Both the position numbers and the translations under genes were made by a program. Of a stretch of 64,000 nucleotides of DNA, positions 30,336 through 39,299 are shown in pieces. Location of the stretch: contig JAFGCZ010000005.1 in the NCBI GenBank assembly GCA_016932335.1, positions 1 through 64,000 of the forward strand, read 5' to 3'. How positions within the stretch are numbered: position 1 is the stretch's first letter; each line of letters opens with the position of its first letter. The notes beneath the pieces are model-generated. The model worked only from the letters and a program-made list of their open reading frames with translations, had not been told where the DNA came from and ran no database searches. The stretch is from Opitutales bacterium. GTDB lineage: Bacteria; Verrucomicrobiota; Verrucomicrobiia; Opitutales; Oceanipulchritudinaceae.

Positions 30336-31367
30336 ATGCGGTTTAAACATGTGTGTATAGAAAGCATTGCTTTCATCCAACCACCGGAAATCTTTACGAC
30401 TGACGCCCTCGAAGAGCGTTTGAGTCCGCTCTACGAACGCCTCAAGCTGCCCAAGGGCCGCTTGGAGTTGATGACGGGGATTCAGAGCCGCTGTTTCTGG
30501 CCGCAGGACATCAAACCATCTGAAGCGTCTGCTCAGGCTGGAGAAAAAGTGCTTTCACAGTCAAAACTGAAGCGCAATGAGATTGATCTGCTCATTCATT
30601 CTTCCGTTTGCCGCGATTGTATGGAGCCGGCCACTGCATCCTTTGTACATGGACTGCTCAACCTGAGCCCGCATGCACAGGCGCTGGATGTCTCCAATGC
30701 CTGCCTCGGATTTGCTAATGCCATGGTTTTGGCCGCCGGCTTGATCGAAAGCGGGCAAATCCGCAGCGCTCTTATTGTCAGCGGAGAAAACGGGAAACCT
30801 TTGCTGAAGAACACGATCGAGAAGCTCTTAGGCGGAAATCATTCCCGTAAAACAATTAAGCCGTTTTTTGCCAATTTAACGATTGGGGCAGGGGCCGCAG
30901 CGGCAGTGCTCTGCAGAGATGACCAGCAGCCCGGAGCCCGTTTACTGGGTGCTTCAGTTTTGGCCGATTCGCAAGCCAACCGATTGTGCATGGGAGATAC
31001 CGCGCAATCCGGAAGTGGGCTGGAAATGGCAACCGATGCTGAAGCGCTGCTCAAGGCCGGTATCCAGTTGGCCAAAAACGTTTGGAAAGATTTTTCAGCA
31101 GAGCTGCAATGGACGGACAAAGACATCGCCCATTACATTTGCCACCAGGTAGGAAAGACACATCAGACACAGTTGTTTGATGCGTTGAAGCTCGATCAAA
31201 AGAAAGATTTCGTTACTTATCCGTTCCTCGGAAATGTCGGCTCTGTATCCCTGCCGGCAACCTTGGCACATGCTGCAGACCAGGGAATCCTTATAAAGGG
31301 AGAAAACCTTGCCCTCCTGGGAATCGGCAGTGGCTTAAACTGTATGATGCTGGGGGTACAATGGTGA
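30336..31367 (+). CDS. oleA: OleA-like thiolase (3-oxoacyl-ACP synthase III family)
   Basis: The 343-residue condensing enzyme has catalytic C123 in DVSNACLGFANA, H270 in ICHQVGKTHQ and N300 in FLGNVGSVSLP, plus E97 in CMEPAT. The Glu-to-Cys spacing of 26 and His-to-Asn spacing of 30 equal what I recall for Xanthomonas OleA (E117, C143, H285, N315). OleA joins two acyl-CoA chains head to head to a beta-keto acid. ATG 30336 was chosen over an upstream TTG. It overlaps the OleB-like gene by 7 bp. Confidence 0.82.
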   Translation: MRFKHVCIESIAFIQPPEIFTTDALEERLSPLYERLKLPKGRLELMTGIQSRCFWPQDIKPSEASAQAGEKVLSQSKLKRNEIDLLIHSSVCRDCMEPATASFVHGLLNLSPHAQALDVSNACLGFANAMVLAAGLIESGQIRSALIVSGENGKPLLKNTIEKLLGGNHSRKTIKPFFANLTIGAGAAAAVLCRDDQQPGARLLGASVLADSQANRLCMGDTAQSGSGLEMATDAEALLKAGIQLAKNVWKDFSAELQWTDKDIAHYICHQVGKTHQTQLFDALKLDQKKDFVTYPFLGNVGSVSLPATLAHAADQGILIKGENLALLGIGSGLNCMMLGVQW

Positions 31368-32248
31368 ATTCAATTACTGGAAATATCCCCGAAGAACTTC
31401 GCAAAGAGTATCCTTTTGCGGATCACTACCTCGATTTGGACGGCGTTCGCATGCACTATGTGGATGAAGGGGAGGGCATCCCCATCCTCATGCTCCACGG
31501 AAATCCAACCTGGTCTTTCTTCTATCGAAACCTGATCAAAACGATGTCAGCAAATCGTCGCTGCATCGCTCCGGATCATATCGGATGCGGGCTTTCCGAC
31601 AAGCCGCAGCAATACCAATACACACTGGATCAGCATATTCGAAACGTGATTAGACTCGTTGATTCACTGGGACTCAAGTCGCTGGATCTGGTGGTGCACG
31701 ACTGGGGTGGAGCTATCGGTTCAGGTTTGGCAACCCGCAGGCCGGATCTGGTTCGCCGCATCGTAGTCATGAATACGGCCGGTTTTCTATCCAAACGAAT
31801 TCCTGCAAGAATCAATATCTGCAAACTTCCCGGATTCGGGGCATTGGCCATACGCGGATTTAACGCCTTTGCCGGAGCAGCAGTTCATATGGCCGTGGAA
31901 AAACCTTTGAGTCCAGAGATTAAAAAAGGATTTCTTCTGCCATACAATAATTGGAAAAACCGCATAGCAACACTTCGTTTCGTGCAGGATATTCCAATGA
32001 GCAACAGGCATCCAAGCCATCAGACACTTCAACAGATCGATGACTCACTGAGTGTGTTGAAAGCAAAGCCCATGCTGATTTGCTGGGGCGGTAAAGACTG
32101 GTGCTTTAACGATTTGTTCTATCAGGAATGGACGAATCGCTTCCCTAAAGCAGAAACATACTATCGGGCCGAAGCGAATCATTACCTGATGGAAGACGAT
32201 GGGGAACACATCATTCCCAAAATACGCGAATTCTTGTTGCGGGCTTAA
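31361..32248 (+). CDS. oleB: OleB-like alpha/beta hydrolase (haloalkane dehalogenase family)
   Basis: This 295-residue protein has the motif LHGNPTWSFFYR, the nucleophile D114 in VVHDWGGAIG, and a late histidine in EANHYLMEDDGE. These features are shared by haloalkane dehalogenases and OleB. OleB removes CO2 from a beta-lactone to give an olefin. Its overlap with an OleA-like gene favours the OleB reading. OleC (AMP ligase) and OleD (reductase), which belong to the same pathway, are not in the window, so the product is uncertain. Confidence 0.78.
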   Translation: MVNSITGNIPEELRKEYPFADHYLDLDGVRMHYVDEGEGIPILMLHGNPTWSFFYRNLIKTMSANRRCIAPDHIGCGLSDKPQQYQYTLDQHIRNVIRLVDSLGLKSLDLVVHDWGGAIGSGLATRRPDLVRRIVVMNTAGFLSKRIPARINICKLPGFGALAIRGFNAFAGAAVHMAVEKPLSPEIKKGFLLPYNNWKNRIATLRFVQDIPMSNRHPSHQTLQQIDDSLSVLKAKPMLICWGGKDWCFNDLFYQEWTNRFPKAETYYRAEANHYLMEDDGEHIIPKIREFLLRA

Positions 32249-32289
32249 TTCGTTAAGCAAATTTGAGAGAAGGACTACATCAGTCTTTT

Positions 32290-32336
32290 ATATTACATAA
32301 TATAAATTGTGCGACATTTTGAAGTGTATGTAATAT
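32290..32336. terminator. AT-rich inverted repeat between oleB and lepB
   Basis: The 10 bp arms ATATTACATA and TATGTAATAT are perfect complements separated by 27 nt, in the 129 bp gap between convergent genes. It may be a bidirectional terminator, but there is no T-run and the loop is long. Confidence 0.3.
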
Positions 32337-32377
32337 TCCTCTGAAATTCAACTTTCCCAAGGATTTTGCACCTCTGT

Positions 32378-33652
32378 TTACTTTGCGTTACCCCAGCGAT
32401 GTGTAAACGGATAATAGATCAGGATGGCTCGTCCAACGACTTCAGTTTTGGGTACTGGTCCCCAAAAACGACTGTCGAGGCTTTGATCTGAATTATCTCC
32501 CAAGGCAAAGTAACAATCTTCAGGCACTTTGTAAGGAGTGCCTTCGTAGAGATATTTCATGCGGGAATCCTCATCCGTATATCCCTCGTATTCACCTTCC
32601 TGATTTGCATTGCAGATAAAGGCATCGTTCTCCTCCGCCGGTTGATCGTTTCGATACAATACCGGCTCTTTAATCTGCAGAACATCGCCGCCTTCACCAG
32701 CCAGGCGTTTCACATAATATTTCCCGCGTTGATCTGCTTCCATTCCCGGAATATTATCGGTACTGAAGACAAAGGGATCTCCGACTCTGGGAGCCCGAAA
32801 ATGATAGGTAATACGGTCTACAAACAGCTGATCTCCGGTAAGGATATCGAACGACAAAACTTTCTCGCCCTTCTTTACCACACGCCCGGTTCTCAAGACC
32901 GCGCCCACTCCTTTAAGGTAAGCGATTCGCTGATGTGCGGTATCTCCGAAGACATCCTTAACCAGAGACTGGAAATTGAATTGATCAGGAACTTGTATGG
33001 TAACCGGTGATTCATCTACATAGAGCGTGTACTGAGCGAATTTTGCTGGAAGAATCCCCCACTTTCGGCCTTTAACCAGACGCCCTCCTGCCACGTTGTA
33101 GCGGTGTCCATCTGTTGCAATGGGAATCAAAACTTCTCCGTCAACAGGCGCTTCCGTGCTGTAGTGCTTGGTAAACAAGGTTACTTTTCGGAAAATTCGT
33201 TCCGGTGTTGATGGTTCATCTGCCGCAGTCTCAAAGAACTCGTATGTCATCCCATTGTAAGTCGGATACATAGAATTCGTCGGTATTTTGAACGGCTGAA
33301 AGAAAAAGGTTCGAATCCCAATAATGACAATAATGGCGACGAGAAACATCTCCATATTGTCGGTCCAGTTTCGGGTATGGTAATAGTTCCCTCCGTGCTG
33401 ACGCAGCTGTTCAATAACACTATTCTGTGCTTTGGTAATTTCATCCGGGGAAACTGTTCTGCGCTCAGGATTTTCCAGGACTTCATCCAACTGCTCAATG
33501 GCCGACGAAAACCCATTAATAGATTCAGGAGTGAGCAAATCCTTCCTGTAATTGAGTGCTTTCTCTGCCAGAGAAAGCCATGTCTTGGCTTCTTTAAGAA
33601 TTTTACCGGGGATTTTTTTCTTTTTGCTCACCTGATGGAGTCCTTCAATCAA
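32378..33652 (-). CDS. lepB: Signal peptidase I, enlarged form
   Basis: LepB cuts signal peptides from exported proteins at the outer face of the inner membrane. The catalytic serine lies in PTNSMYPT after a membrane helix (MFLVAIIVIIGIRTFFF), the lysine general base in YYVKRLAGEGGD, and the box GDNSDQSLDSRFWG follows. At 424 residues it is long. About 100 soluble residues precede the membrane helix, and an insert of roughly 100 residues separates the serine and lysine motifs. The start overlaps the lepA stop in an ATGA junction. Confidence 0.93.
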   Translation of the reverse strand: MIEGLHQVSKKKKIPGKILKEAKTWLSLAEKALNYRKDLLTPESINGFSSAIEQLDEVLENPERRTVSPDEITKAQNSVIEQLRQHGGNYYHTRNWTDNMEMFLVAIIVIIGIRTFFFQPFKIPTNSMYPTYNGMTYEFFETAADEPSTPERIFRKVTLFTKHYSTEAPVDGEVLIPIATDGHRYNVAGGRLVKGRKWGILPAKFAQYTLYVDESPVTIQVPDQFNFQSLVKDVFGDTAHQRIAYLKGVGAVLRTGRVVKKGEKVLSFDILTGDQLFVDRITYHFRAPRVGDPFVFSTDNIPGMEADQRGKYYVKRLAGEGGDVLQIKEPVLYRNDQPAEENDAFICNANQEGEYEGYTDEDSRMKYLYEGTPYKVPEDCYFALGDNSDQSLDSRFWGPVPKTEVVGRAILIYYPFTHRWGNAK

Positions 33653-35451
33653 TTCGAAGATTTAAGAATATCGACAAATGCCTCCTGAGGGATGGAAACT
33701 TTACCGATCTGTTTCATGCGCTTCTTACCTTCCTTCTGTTTGTCCAGCAATTTACGCTTACGGGAAATATCACCCCCATAACATTTGGCGGTAACATCCT
33801 TTCTCATGGCACTGATGGTTTCGCGGGCAATAATCTTACCTCCAATAGCTCCCTGAAGTGCGACTTTGTAGAGCTGACGAGGAAGGATTTCTTTCAGCTT
33901 GGCACAAAGCGCCCTACCCTTGAACGGTGCTTTCTCACGGTGACAGATTGACGAGAAGGCATCGATTGTTTCTCCGTTAACCATGATATCGAGCTTCACC
34001 AAATCGTTCTCCTGATAGTCAGAAAGCTCATAATCCATTGATCCATACCCCTTGGTAATGCTCTTCAAACGGTCATTAAAATCAACAAGGATTTCGTTGA
34101 GTGGAAGCATCACATGAAGCATGACTCTGTCTTCATCCAGTGTCTCTGTGTTTTCACAAACACCACGCTTTTCCATAATCAACGCCAGAATATCACCAAT
34201 CGATCCATTGGGAATGTGCAGTGTGGCCTTAATCGTTGGTTCGGAAATGGTTTCAATCTCTGCCGGATCAGGAAGATTTGTCGGATTATCCACCTCTATC
34301 TCTTCACCGTCTGTTTTAGAAACGCGATAAACTACAGAAGGATAGGTTGTTATGATGTCCAGTCCGTATTCTCTGCGTATGCGCTCGGTAATAATCTCCA
34401 TATGCAGGAGTCCAAGAAAACCGCAACGGAAACCAAAACCCAAGGCTACGGAACTCTCTGCCGTATAGGTGAATGCCGCATCGTTAAGACGAAGTTTCCC
34501 CATACTGACTTTTAGCTTTTCATAGTCAGACGTATCGATCGGATATATGCCTGAAAATACCATAGGACGCACTTCCTGATACCCAGGCAACATGTCTTTT
34601 GCCGGATTGGTATAGTGTGTAATGGTATCGCCTATTTTGATATCAGCCACTTCCTTTATGTTCGTCACCAGATAACCAACATTGCCGGCGTCCAGAAAAG
34701 CGGTAGTTTGCATCTTGGGTTTAAAGACACCTACTTCTTTGATTTCTGCACGGGTACCATCGCTCATCATCATCACCTGATCACCTCGTTTGAGCGAACC
34801 GGAGAAAACACGCACATAGCAGATTACCCCTTTGTAGGAATCATAGACACAGTCAAAAATAAGAACACGGGTGCCTCCCTCGTATTCCGCCCATCGAGGG
34901 CTGGGAAGCTTTGCCGTGATTCCGTTGAGGATATCTTGAATACCGATGCCGCTCTTGCCACTGGCTAGCACCGCATCTTCCGCCGGAATCGCCAAAACAT
35001 CCTCCAATTGTTGCAACACATGGTCCACATTTGCACTGGGCAGATCCACTTTGTTGATCACAGGAATAATCGTCAGATTCTGTGACATCGCCAGATTCGC
35101 GTTGGCCACCGTCTGCGCTTCCACCCCCTGAGATGCGTCAATCAGCAACAAAGCACCTTCACAGGCCGCAAGGCTGCGAGAAACTTCGTAGGCAAAATCC
35201 ACGTGACCCGGGGTGTCGATCAGGTTCAACGTGTACCGCTCACCATCCGGTGCCGTATAATTCAGCATCACGGGATGGCTTTTAATGGTTATACCACGCT
35301 CCCGCTCCAGATCCATTGAGTCAAGGAGCTGCTCTTTCATCTCCCGCTGCTCAATGGTATTGGTCATTTCCAACAAGCGATCGGAAAGAGTCGTCTTTCC
35401 ATGGTCAATGTGGGCGATAATACAGAAATTCCTGGTGTTCTGAAGGGACAT
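33649..35451 (-). CDS. lepA: Elongation factor 4 (LepA)
   Basis: The 600-residue translational GTPase has the P-loop AHIDHGKTTLSDRLL, the switch motif DTPGHVDFAYEVSRS and NKVDLPSA. The LepA-specific C-terminal domain includes CYGGDISRKRKLLDKQKEGKK. LepA acts on stalled ribosomes or in 30S assembly. Length and domain order are standard. It is translationally coupled to lepB, the same gene order as in E. coli (lepA-lepB). Confidence 0.97.
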   Translation of the reverse strand: MSLQNTRNFCIIAHIDHGKTTLSDRLLEMTNTIEQREMKEQLLDSMDLERERGITIKSHPVMLNYTAPDGERYTLNLIDTPGHVDFAYEVSRSLAACEGALLLIDASQGVEAQTVANANLAMSQNLTIIPVINKVDLPSANVDHVLQQLEDVLAIPAEDAVLASGKSGIGIQDILNGITAKLPSPRWAEYEGGTRVLIFDCVYDSYKGVICYVRVFSGSLKRGDQVMMMSDGTRAEIKEVGVFKPKMQTTAFLDAGNVGYLVTNIKEVADIKIGDTITHYTNPAKDMLPGYQEVRPMVFSGIYPIDTSDYEKLKVSMGKLRLNDAAFTYTAESSVALGFGFRCGFLGLLHMEIITERIRREYGLDIITTYPSVVYRVSKTDGEEIEVDNPTNLPDPAEIETISEPTIKATLHIPNGSIGDILALIMEKRGVCENTETLDEDRVMLHVMLPLNEILVDFNDRLKSITKGYGSMDYELSDYQENDLVKLDIMVNGETIDAFSSICHREKAPFKGRALCAKLKEILPRQLYKVALQGAIGGKIIARETISAMRKDVTAKCYGGDISRKRKLLDKQKEGKKRMKQIGKVSIPQEAFVDILKSSN

Positions 35452-35505
35452 CAGAGTGCTTTGATAAAGGTTGTTTCCCGTCAGGGAACGATAGAATAGA
35501 ATCAG

Positions 35506-36411
35506 TTAAAGAGGGAGATCGGAAAACTCGCTTAAGCTGCGAACAGTCCAGGCTTTGTTGGTACGCTTAGCCATACCGGCAAGCACGCCTCCCGGGCCGC
35601 ATTCATAGAATTCGCTCAACCCAAGAGCCGCAGCGCTGTGCATGCAATCTTCCCAGAGTACGGAGGAGACCACCTGTTTTACCAGAGCGGAACGGATTTC
35701 ATCGGGCTGAGATACCTGTTTCCCGGTCGTGTTTGTGAATACAGGAACTGATGGGGTCTTAATATCCACACCGGCCAGATAGGTTTCGAATGCGGCACGT
35801 GCCGGCTCCATTAAACGACTGTGGTAGGCACCGGCTACTTTCAAAGGAACAACCATACGGAAAAGTTTGGACTCCTTGGCAAACTCTACAGCTGCGGCCA
35901 CTTTCGCGCTGTCTCCGGAGATTACGATTTGTCCCGGGCAGTTTAAATTGGCCATATCAATGTCAAACTGACTGCAAAGCGGTTCAACCTGTTCGCGGGT
36001 TCCTCCGATAATAGAAGCCATAGCTCCATCGGTTTCGTCGCAAGCCAATTGCATCAGGCGGCCACGCTCGGCAACCACTTTCAAACCTGTTTCAAAATCA
36101 AAGGCATCGGCTACCGTCAAAGCTGTCAACTCGCCCAGGCTCAAGCCCAGTGCTGCACCCATATCCAGTTTACCGGCATCCTTGAGAATGGCATAAATGG
36201 AGTAGCCCACCATGAACAAAGCCGGTTGACATACTCGAGTCTCTGTCAATGTCTCGTCCGGACCATTGAAACAGATATCCTTCAGGCTCCAGCCCAAAGC
36301 AGAATCTGCACGATCATACAGATCGCGTGCAATCGGGGAGTTCTCGTAAAGAGACTTTCCCATACCAACGGTTTGGGCACCTTGCCCTGAAAAGATCATT
36401 CCAATAGCCAT
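35506..36411 (-). CDS. fabD: Malonyl-CoA:ACP transacylase FabD
   Basis: FabD loads malonyl groups onto acyl carrier protein for fatty acid synthesis. The 301-residue product has the GQGAQTVGMGKSLY start, the nucleophile serine in GLSLGELTAL, the arginine-bearing segment around residue 115, and the late histidine in AGAYHSRLMEPA. The length is normal. It is not near the FabZ and FabI-like cluster at 29-30 kb. It follows pilT on the same strand after 61 bp. Confidence 0.95.
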   Translation of the reverse strand: MAIGMIFSGQGAQTVGMGKSLYENSPIARDLYDRADSALGWSLKDICFNGPDETLTETRVCQPALFMVGYSIYAILKDAGKLDMGAALGLSLGELTALTVADAFDFETGLKVVAERGRLMQLACDETDGAMASIIGGTREQVEPLCSQFDIDMANLNCPGQIVISGDSAKVAAAVEFAKESKLFRMVVPLKVAGAYHSRLMEPARAAFETYLAGVDIKTPSVPVFTNTTGKQVSQPDEIRSALVKQVVSSVLWEDCMHSAAALGLSEFYECGPGGVLAGMAKRTNKAWTVRSLSEFSDLPL

Positions 36412-36472
36412 ATCGTCGGTATTAGATAGGCTATTGGAAAAAGATCAATCCAGATTTGTCAGGCTACCCAAA

Positions 36473-37573
36473 TCAGGTAACAATACCGCCGCTGCTCAGG
36501 AAGATCCCCTTCAGGTTCATTTCCAATGCCTTCGGATTCGGAGAGAACTTCAATGCATCCGACTTGGAAATCATCCCATCCTTGAACAGGCGGAAAAGGT
36601 CGAAATTAAAGGATGTCGATCCGTTTTCACGACCGGCCTCGAGAATTGCCGGAATCTTGGAGAACGAAGCTTCTTCGATGGCCTTGCGTCCAAGTGTATC
36701 TATGATAAAGGCTTCGATCGCGGGAACTCGGCCACCATCCATTGATGGCACCAATCGCTGGGTCACCGTTGCCCGCAACGTACTGGCAATCTGGCGACGC
36801 ATCCCATCCTGTTCATCAGCGGGGAAAAATTCAAACAAACGCTGCACCGCCTGCTGGGCATTGGATGCGTGCAGTGTGCCGAAAACAAGGTGGCCTGTTT
36901 CCGCTGCCGTGATTGCCGTTTTAAAGGTAGTAACATCGCGCATTTCCCCAATTAGAATAATATCGGGGTCCTGACGGAGGACGGCCTTCATTCCATGGGC
37001 AAAAGTCGGTGCATCAATCCCGATTTCGCGCTGATTAAATACGCTTTTGTCATCGGTATAATTAAATTCAATCGGGTCTTCCAGTGTGACAATATGCTTG
37101 TCCATGGTGTGATTGATTTCATCCAACATGGCTGCCAGCGTACTGCTCTTACCAGAACCGGTGGGCCCGCACAAAAGCACAATCCCGTCTTTATGCTGAA
37201 TCAGGCTCTGGAAGACTTCAGGCTGTAGATTCAACTCAGCAAAAGTCGGTGGAAAGTCGTTTACATGACGAAAGACTACACTGGGGACGCCACGTTGATA
37301 AAATGCGTTCACACGAAAACGTCCCAGCCCTTCCGGCTTGTAGCTGTAGTCAATCTGAAAGTCGGCAATCCAACGTTCATGAAAGATTTCCGGACAGCTA
37401 TCCAGGACGAATTGCTTGATCAAATCCTGATCCACCGGATCCATGTCAACCACTTCGAGGTTACCGTGAATACGGAGGTGTGCCGGATGGTCAGTTTTTA
37501 CATGAATGTCGCTGGCTTTATTATCTACAGCCAATTGCAATAAGTTATTAAAGAAATCGAGGAAATCACTCAT
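36473..37573 (-). CDS. pilT: PilT-family twitching motility ATPase
   Basis: PilT is the hexameric ATPase that disassembles type IV pili during retraction. The 366-residue protein has the Walker A motif [11 protein letters not shown], the Asp box VTLEDPIEF, the Walker B-like region [14 protein letters not shown], and the His box FGTLHASNAQQAVQR. All are intact. The LAGE-like C-terminal motif for retraction is not obvious in the tail. Other pilus genes are not adjacent, but a PilB-type ATPase lies at 54.4-56.2 kb. Confidence 0.93.
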   Translation of the reverse strand: MSDFLDFFNNLLQLAVDNKASDIHVKTDHPAHLRIHGNLEVVDMDPVDQDLIKQFVLDSCPEIFHERWIADFQIDYSYKPEGLGRFRVNAFYQRGVPSVVFRHVNDFPPTFAELNLQPEVFQSLIQHKDGIVLLCGPTGSGKSSTLAAMLDEINHTMDKHIVTLEDPIEFNYTDDKSVFNQREIGIDAPTFAHGMKAVLRQDPDIILIGEMRDVTTFKTAITAAETGHLVFGTLHASNAQQAVQRLFEFFPADEQDGMRRQIASTLRATVTQRLVPSMDGGRVPAIEAFIIDTLGRKAIEEASFSKIPAILEAGRENGSTSFNFDLFRLFKDGMISKSDALKFSPNPKALEMNLKGIFLSSGGIVT

Positions 37574-37665
37574 ATGGGTTCAATAATATTCAAGGGTTAT
37601 AAAAAAACGCTTTCATATTGAGTTAAATTAAGGCACCATGCAATATTTTAAACCTCACAGAATCC

Positions 37666-38559
37666 ATGATGCGAGTATCGGAAATCAAAGGAACTTACAC
37701 TGCATTAATCACCCCTATGTCCGGCGGGAAAGTCGACTATGAGGATTTGAAGAACCTTGTTAATGCACAGATCAAAGGCGGCGTTGCCGGCTTGATTCCC
37801 GTTGGGACGACAGGAGAATCCCCTACCCTCAAGGCCGAAGAACACCTTCAGGTAATTCGAGCGGTTGTTGAATATACCAACAAACGAGTTCCCGTCATTG
37901 CCGGAACGGGTGCAAACTCAACCGAGGAGGCGATTGAGCTTGTAAGTGAAGCCGATAAAGCCGGAGTAGATGGACATTTACAGGTATGTCCTTACTACAA
38001 CAAGCCGACACAACAGGGACTGTTATCCCATTTTTCCGCAATTGCCGAGGCAACAAAGAATTCTATAATGCTCTACTCGATCCCTGGCCGCTGCGTCATC
38101 GAAATTGCCGTCAGCACCATTGCTGCACTGCATAAAAAATACCCGCACATCAACTGCATTAAAGAAGCAGGCGGACGCTCCGATCGTATTTCCCAAATTC
38201 GCAGCGCATTGCCGGCTGAAAGTTTTGCCATTCTCAGCGGCGATGACAGCCTGACCATTCCATTCATGAGTCTGGGGGCATCCGGCGTGGTCTCCGTGGC
38301 TAGCAATCTTTTTCCAGAAAAAATCGTTGAGATGACTCAACTTGCCCTAAATGGAGATTTTAGCGGAGCAAGAGCCATACATTATAATTTGTATGAACTC
38401 TTGGTTAATCTCTTCATTGAAGCAAATCCAGTTCCAGCGAAATATGCACTGTACAAAATGGGGAGAATCAAATCCCCGGAAGTCAAGAAGCCTCTGGTTG
38501 AGCTCTCGGCTGAATCCGCCGCCATTCTCGATAAAACCCTCAAGCTATTTGCCATCTAA
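37666..38559 (+). CDS. dapA: 4-hydroxy-tetrahydrodipicolinate synthase DapA
   Basis: DapA condenses pyruvate with aspartate semialdehyde at the start of the lysine/diaminopimelate branch. The 297-residue TIM barrel shows VGTTGESPTL, the proton-relay tyrosine in LYSIPGRC, and the Schiff-base lysine in CIKEAGG. The length is typical. The frame has two adjacent ATGs at the start. It is followed after 2 bp by dapB, so consecutive steps are encoded side by side. Confidence 0.96.
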   Translation: MMRVSEIKGTYTALITPMSGGKVDYEDLKNLVNAQIKGGVAGLIPVGTTGESPTLKAEEHLQVIRAVVEYTNKRVPVIAGTGANSTEEAIELVSEADKAGVDGHLQVCPYYNKPTQQGLLSHFSAIAEATKNSIMLYSIPGRCVIEIAVSTIAALHKKYPHINCIKEAGGRSDRISQIRSALPAESFAILSGDDSLTIPFMSLGASGVVSVASNLFPEKIVEMTQLALNGDFSGARAIHYNLYELLVNLFIEANPVPAKYALYKMGRIKSPEVKKPLVELSAESAAILDKTLKLFAI

Positions 38560-38561
38560 TC

Positions 38562-39299
38562 ATGTCACTTAAAATATTTCTGAACGGCGCCAAGGGGCGC
38601 ATGGGGCAAGCCATTCAATTCGCCGCCAAAGACATGGGGATTAGATTCTGCGGGCTTTGCGATGTGGGAGATGAGCATATCACCCAGCAATTAAAAGAAG
38701 CCGATGTAGTGCTTGATTTCAGCTTCCATTCAGCAACCTTGCCCCTGGCAAAACAAGCGGCTGAATACAACAAACCTTTAGTCATTGGAACCACAGGACA
38801 CACTGAGGAAGAAAAACGGGAAATCCTTAAAGTCATCCAAGGCCTTCCCGTGGTCTGGGCCGGTAACTATTCTGTTGGTGTCAATGTACTAAACTGGTTG
38901 ACCGCACAGGCGGCCCGAATTCTGGACAGCGACTTTCAGGCAGAAGTGCTGGAGTTGCACCATGCATTAAAAAAAGATGCCCCCAGTGGAACAGCCGAGC
39001 GTCTGGTTGAGATCATTCGCGAAAAACGCAATACACCGGAGGAAAAGGTAGTTCGCAGCAGAGAAGGGCTTGTAGGCGAGCGCGCCGAAGGAGAAATAGG
39101 CGTTCAGGCAATTCGCGGAGGCGGCATTGTCGGTGAACATACTGTTTACTTTATCAGCAAAAATGAACGACTCGAACTGACTCACCGGGCGGCCGATCGC
39201 AGTATCCTGGCGGAAGGCTCCCTCAAGGCATGCCAATGGATCTGCGGTAAGACGGCAGGATTGTATAATATGGAAGACATTCTTGGATTGCGCGGATGA
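38562..39299 (+). CDS. dapB: 4-hydroxy-tetrahydrodipicolinate reductase DapB
   Basis: DapB performs the NAD(P)H-dependent reduction that follows DapA. The 245-residue protein has the nucleotide-binding start NGAKGRMGQAIQ, the ELHHALKKDAPSGTA motif with the catalytic histidine and lysine, and a C-terminal dimer domain. The length is normal. Its stop overlaps the ruvA start in an ATGA junction. Confidence 0.96.
   Translation: MSLKIFLNGAKGRMGQAIQFAAKDMGIRFCGLCDVGDEHITQQLKEADVVLDFSFHSATLPLAKQAAEYNKPLVIGTTGHTEEEKREILKVIQGLPVVWAGNYSVGVNVLNWLTAQAARILDSDFQAEVLELHHALKKDAPSGTAERLVEIIREKRNTPEEKVVRSREGLVGERAEGEIGVQAIRGGGIVGEHTVYFISKNERLELTHRAADRSILAEGSLKACQWICGKTAGLYNMEDILGLRG

Noticed and set aside
36473-37573. 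pilT and the PilB-type gene as one pilus operon
   Set aside because: They are 17 kb apart, and pilC, pilM and pilin genes are absent between them.
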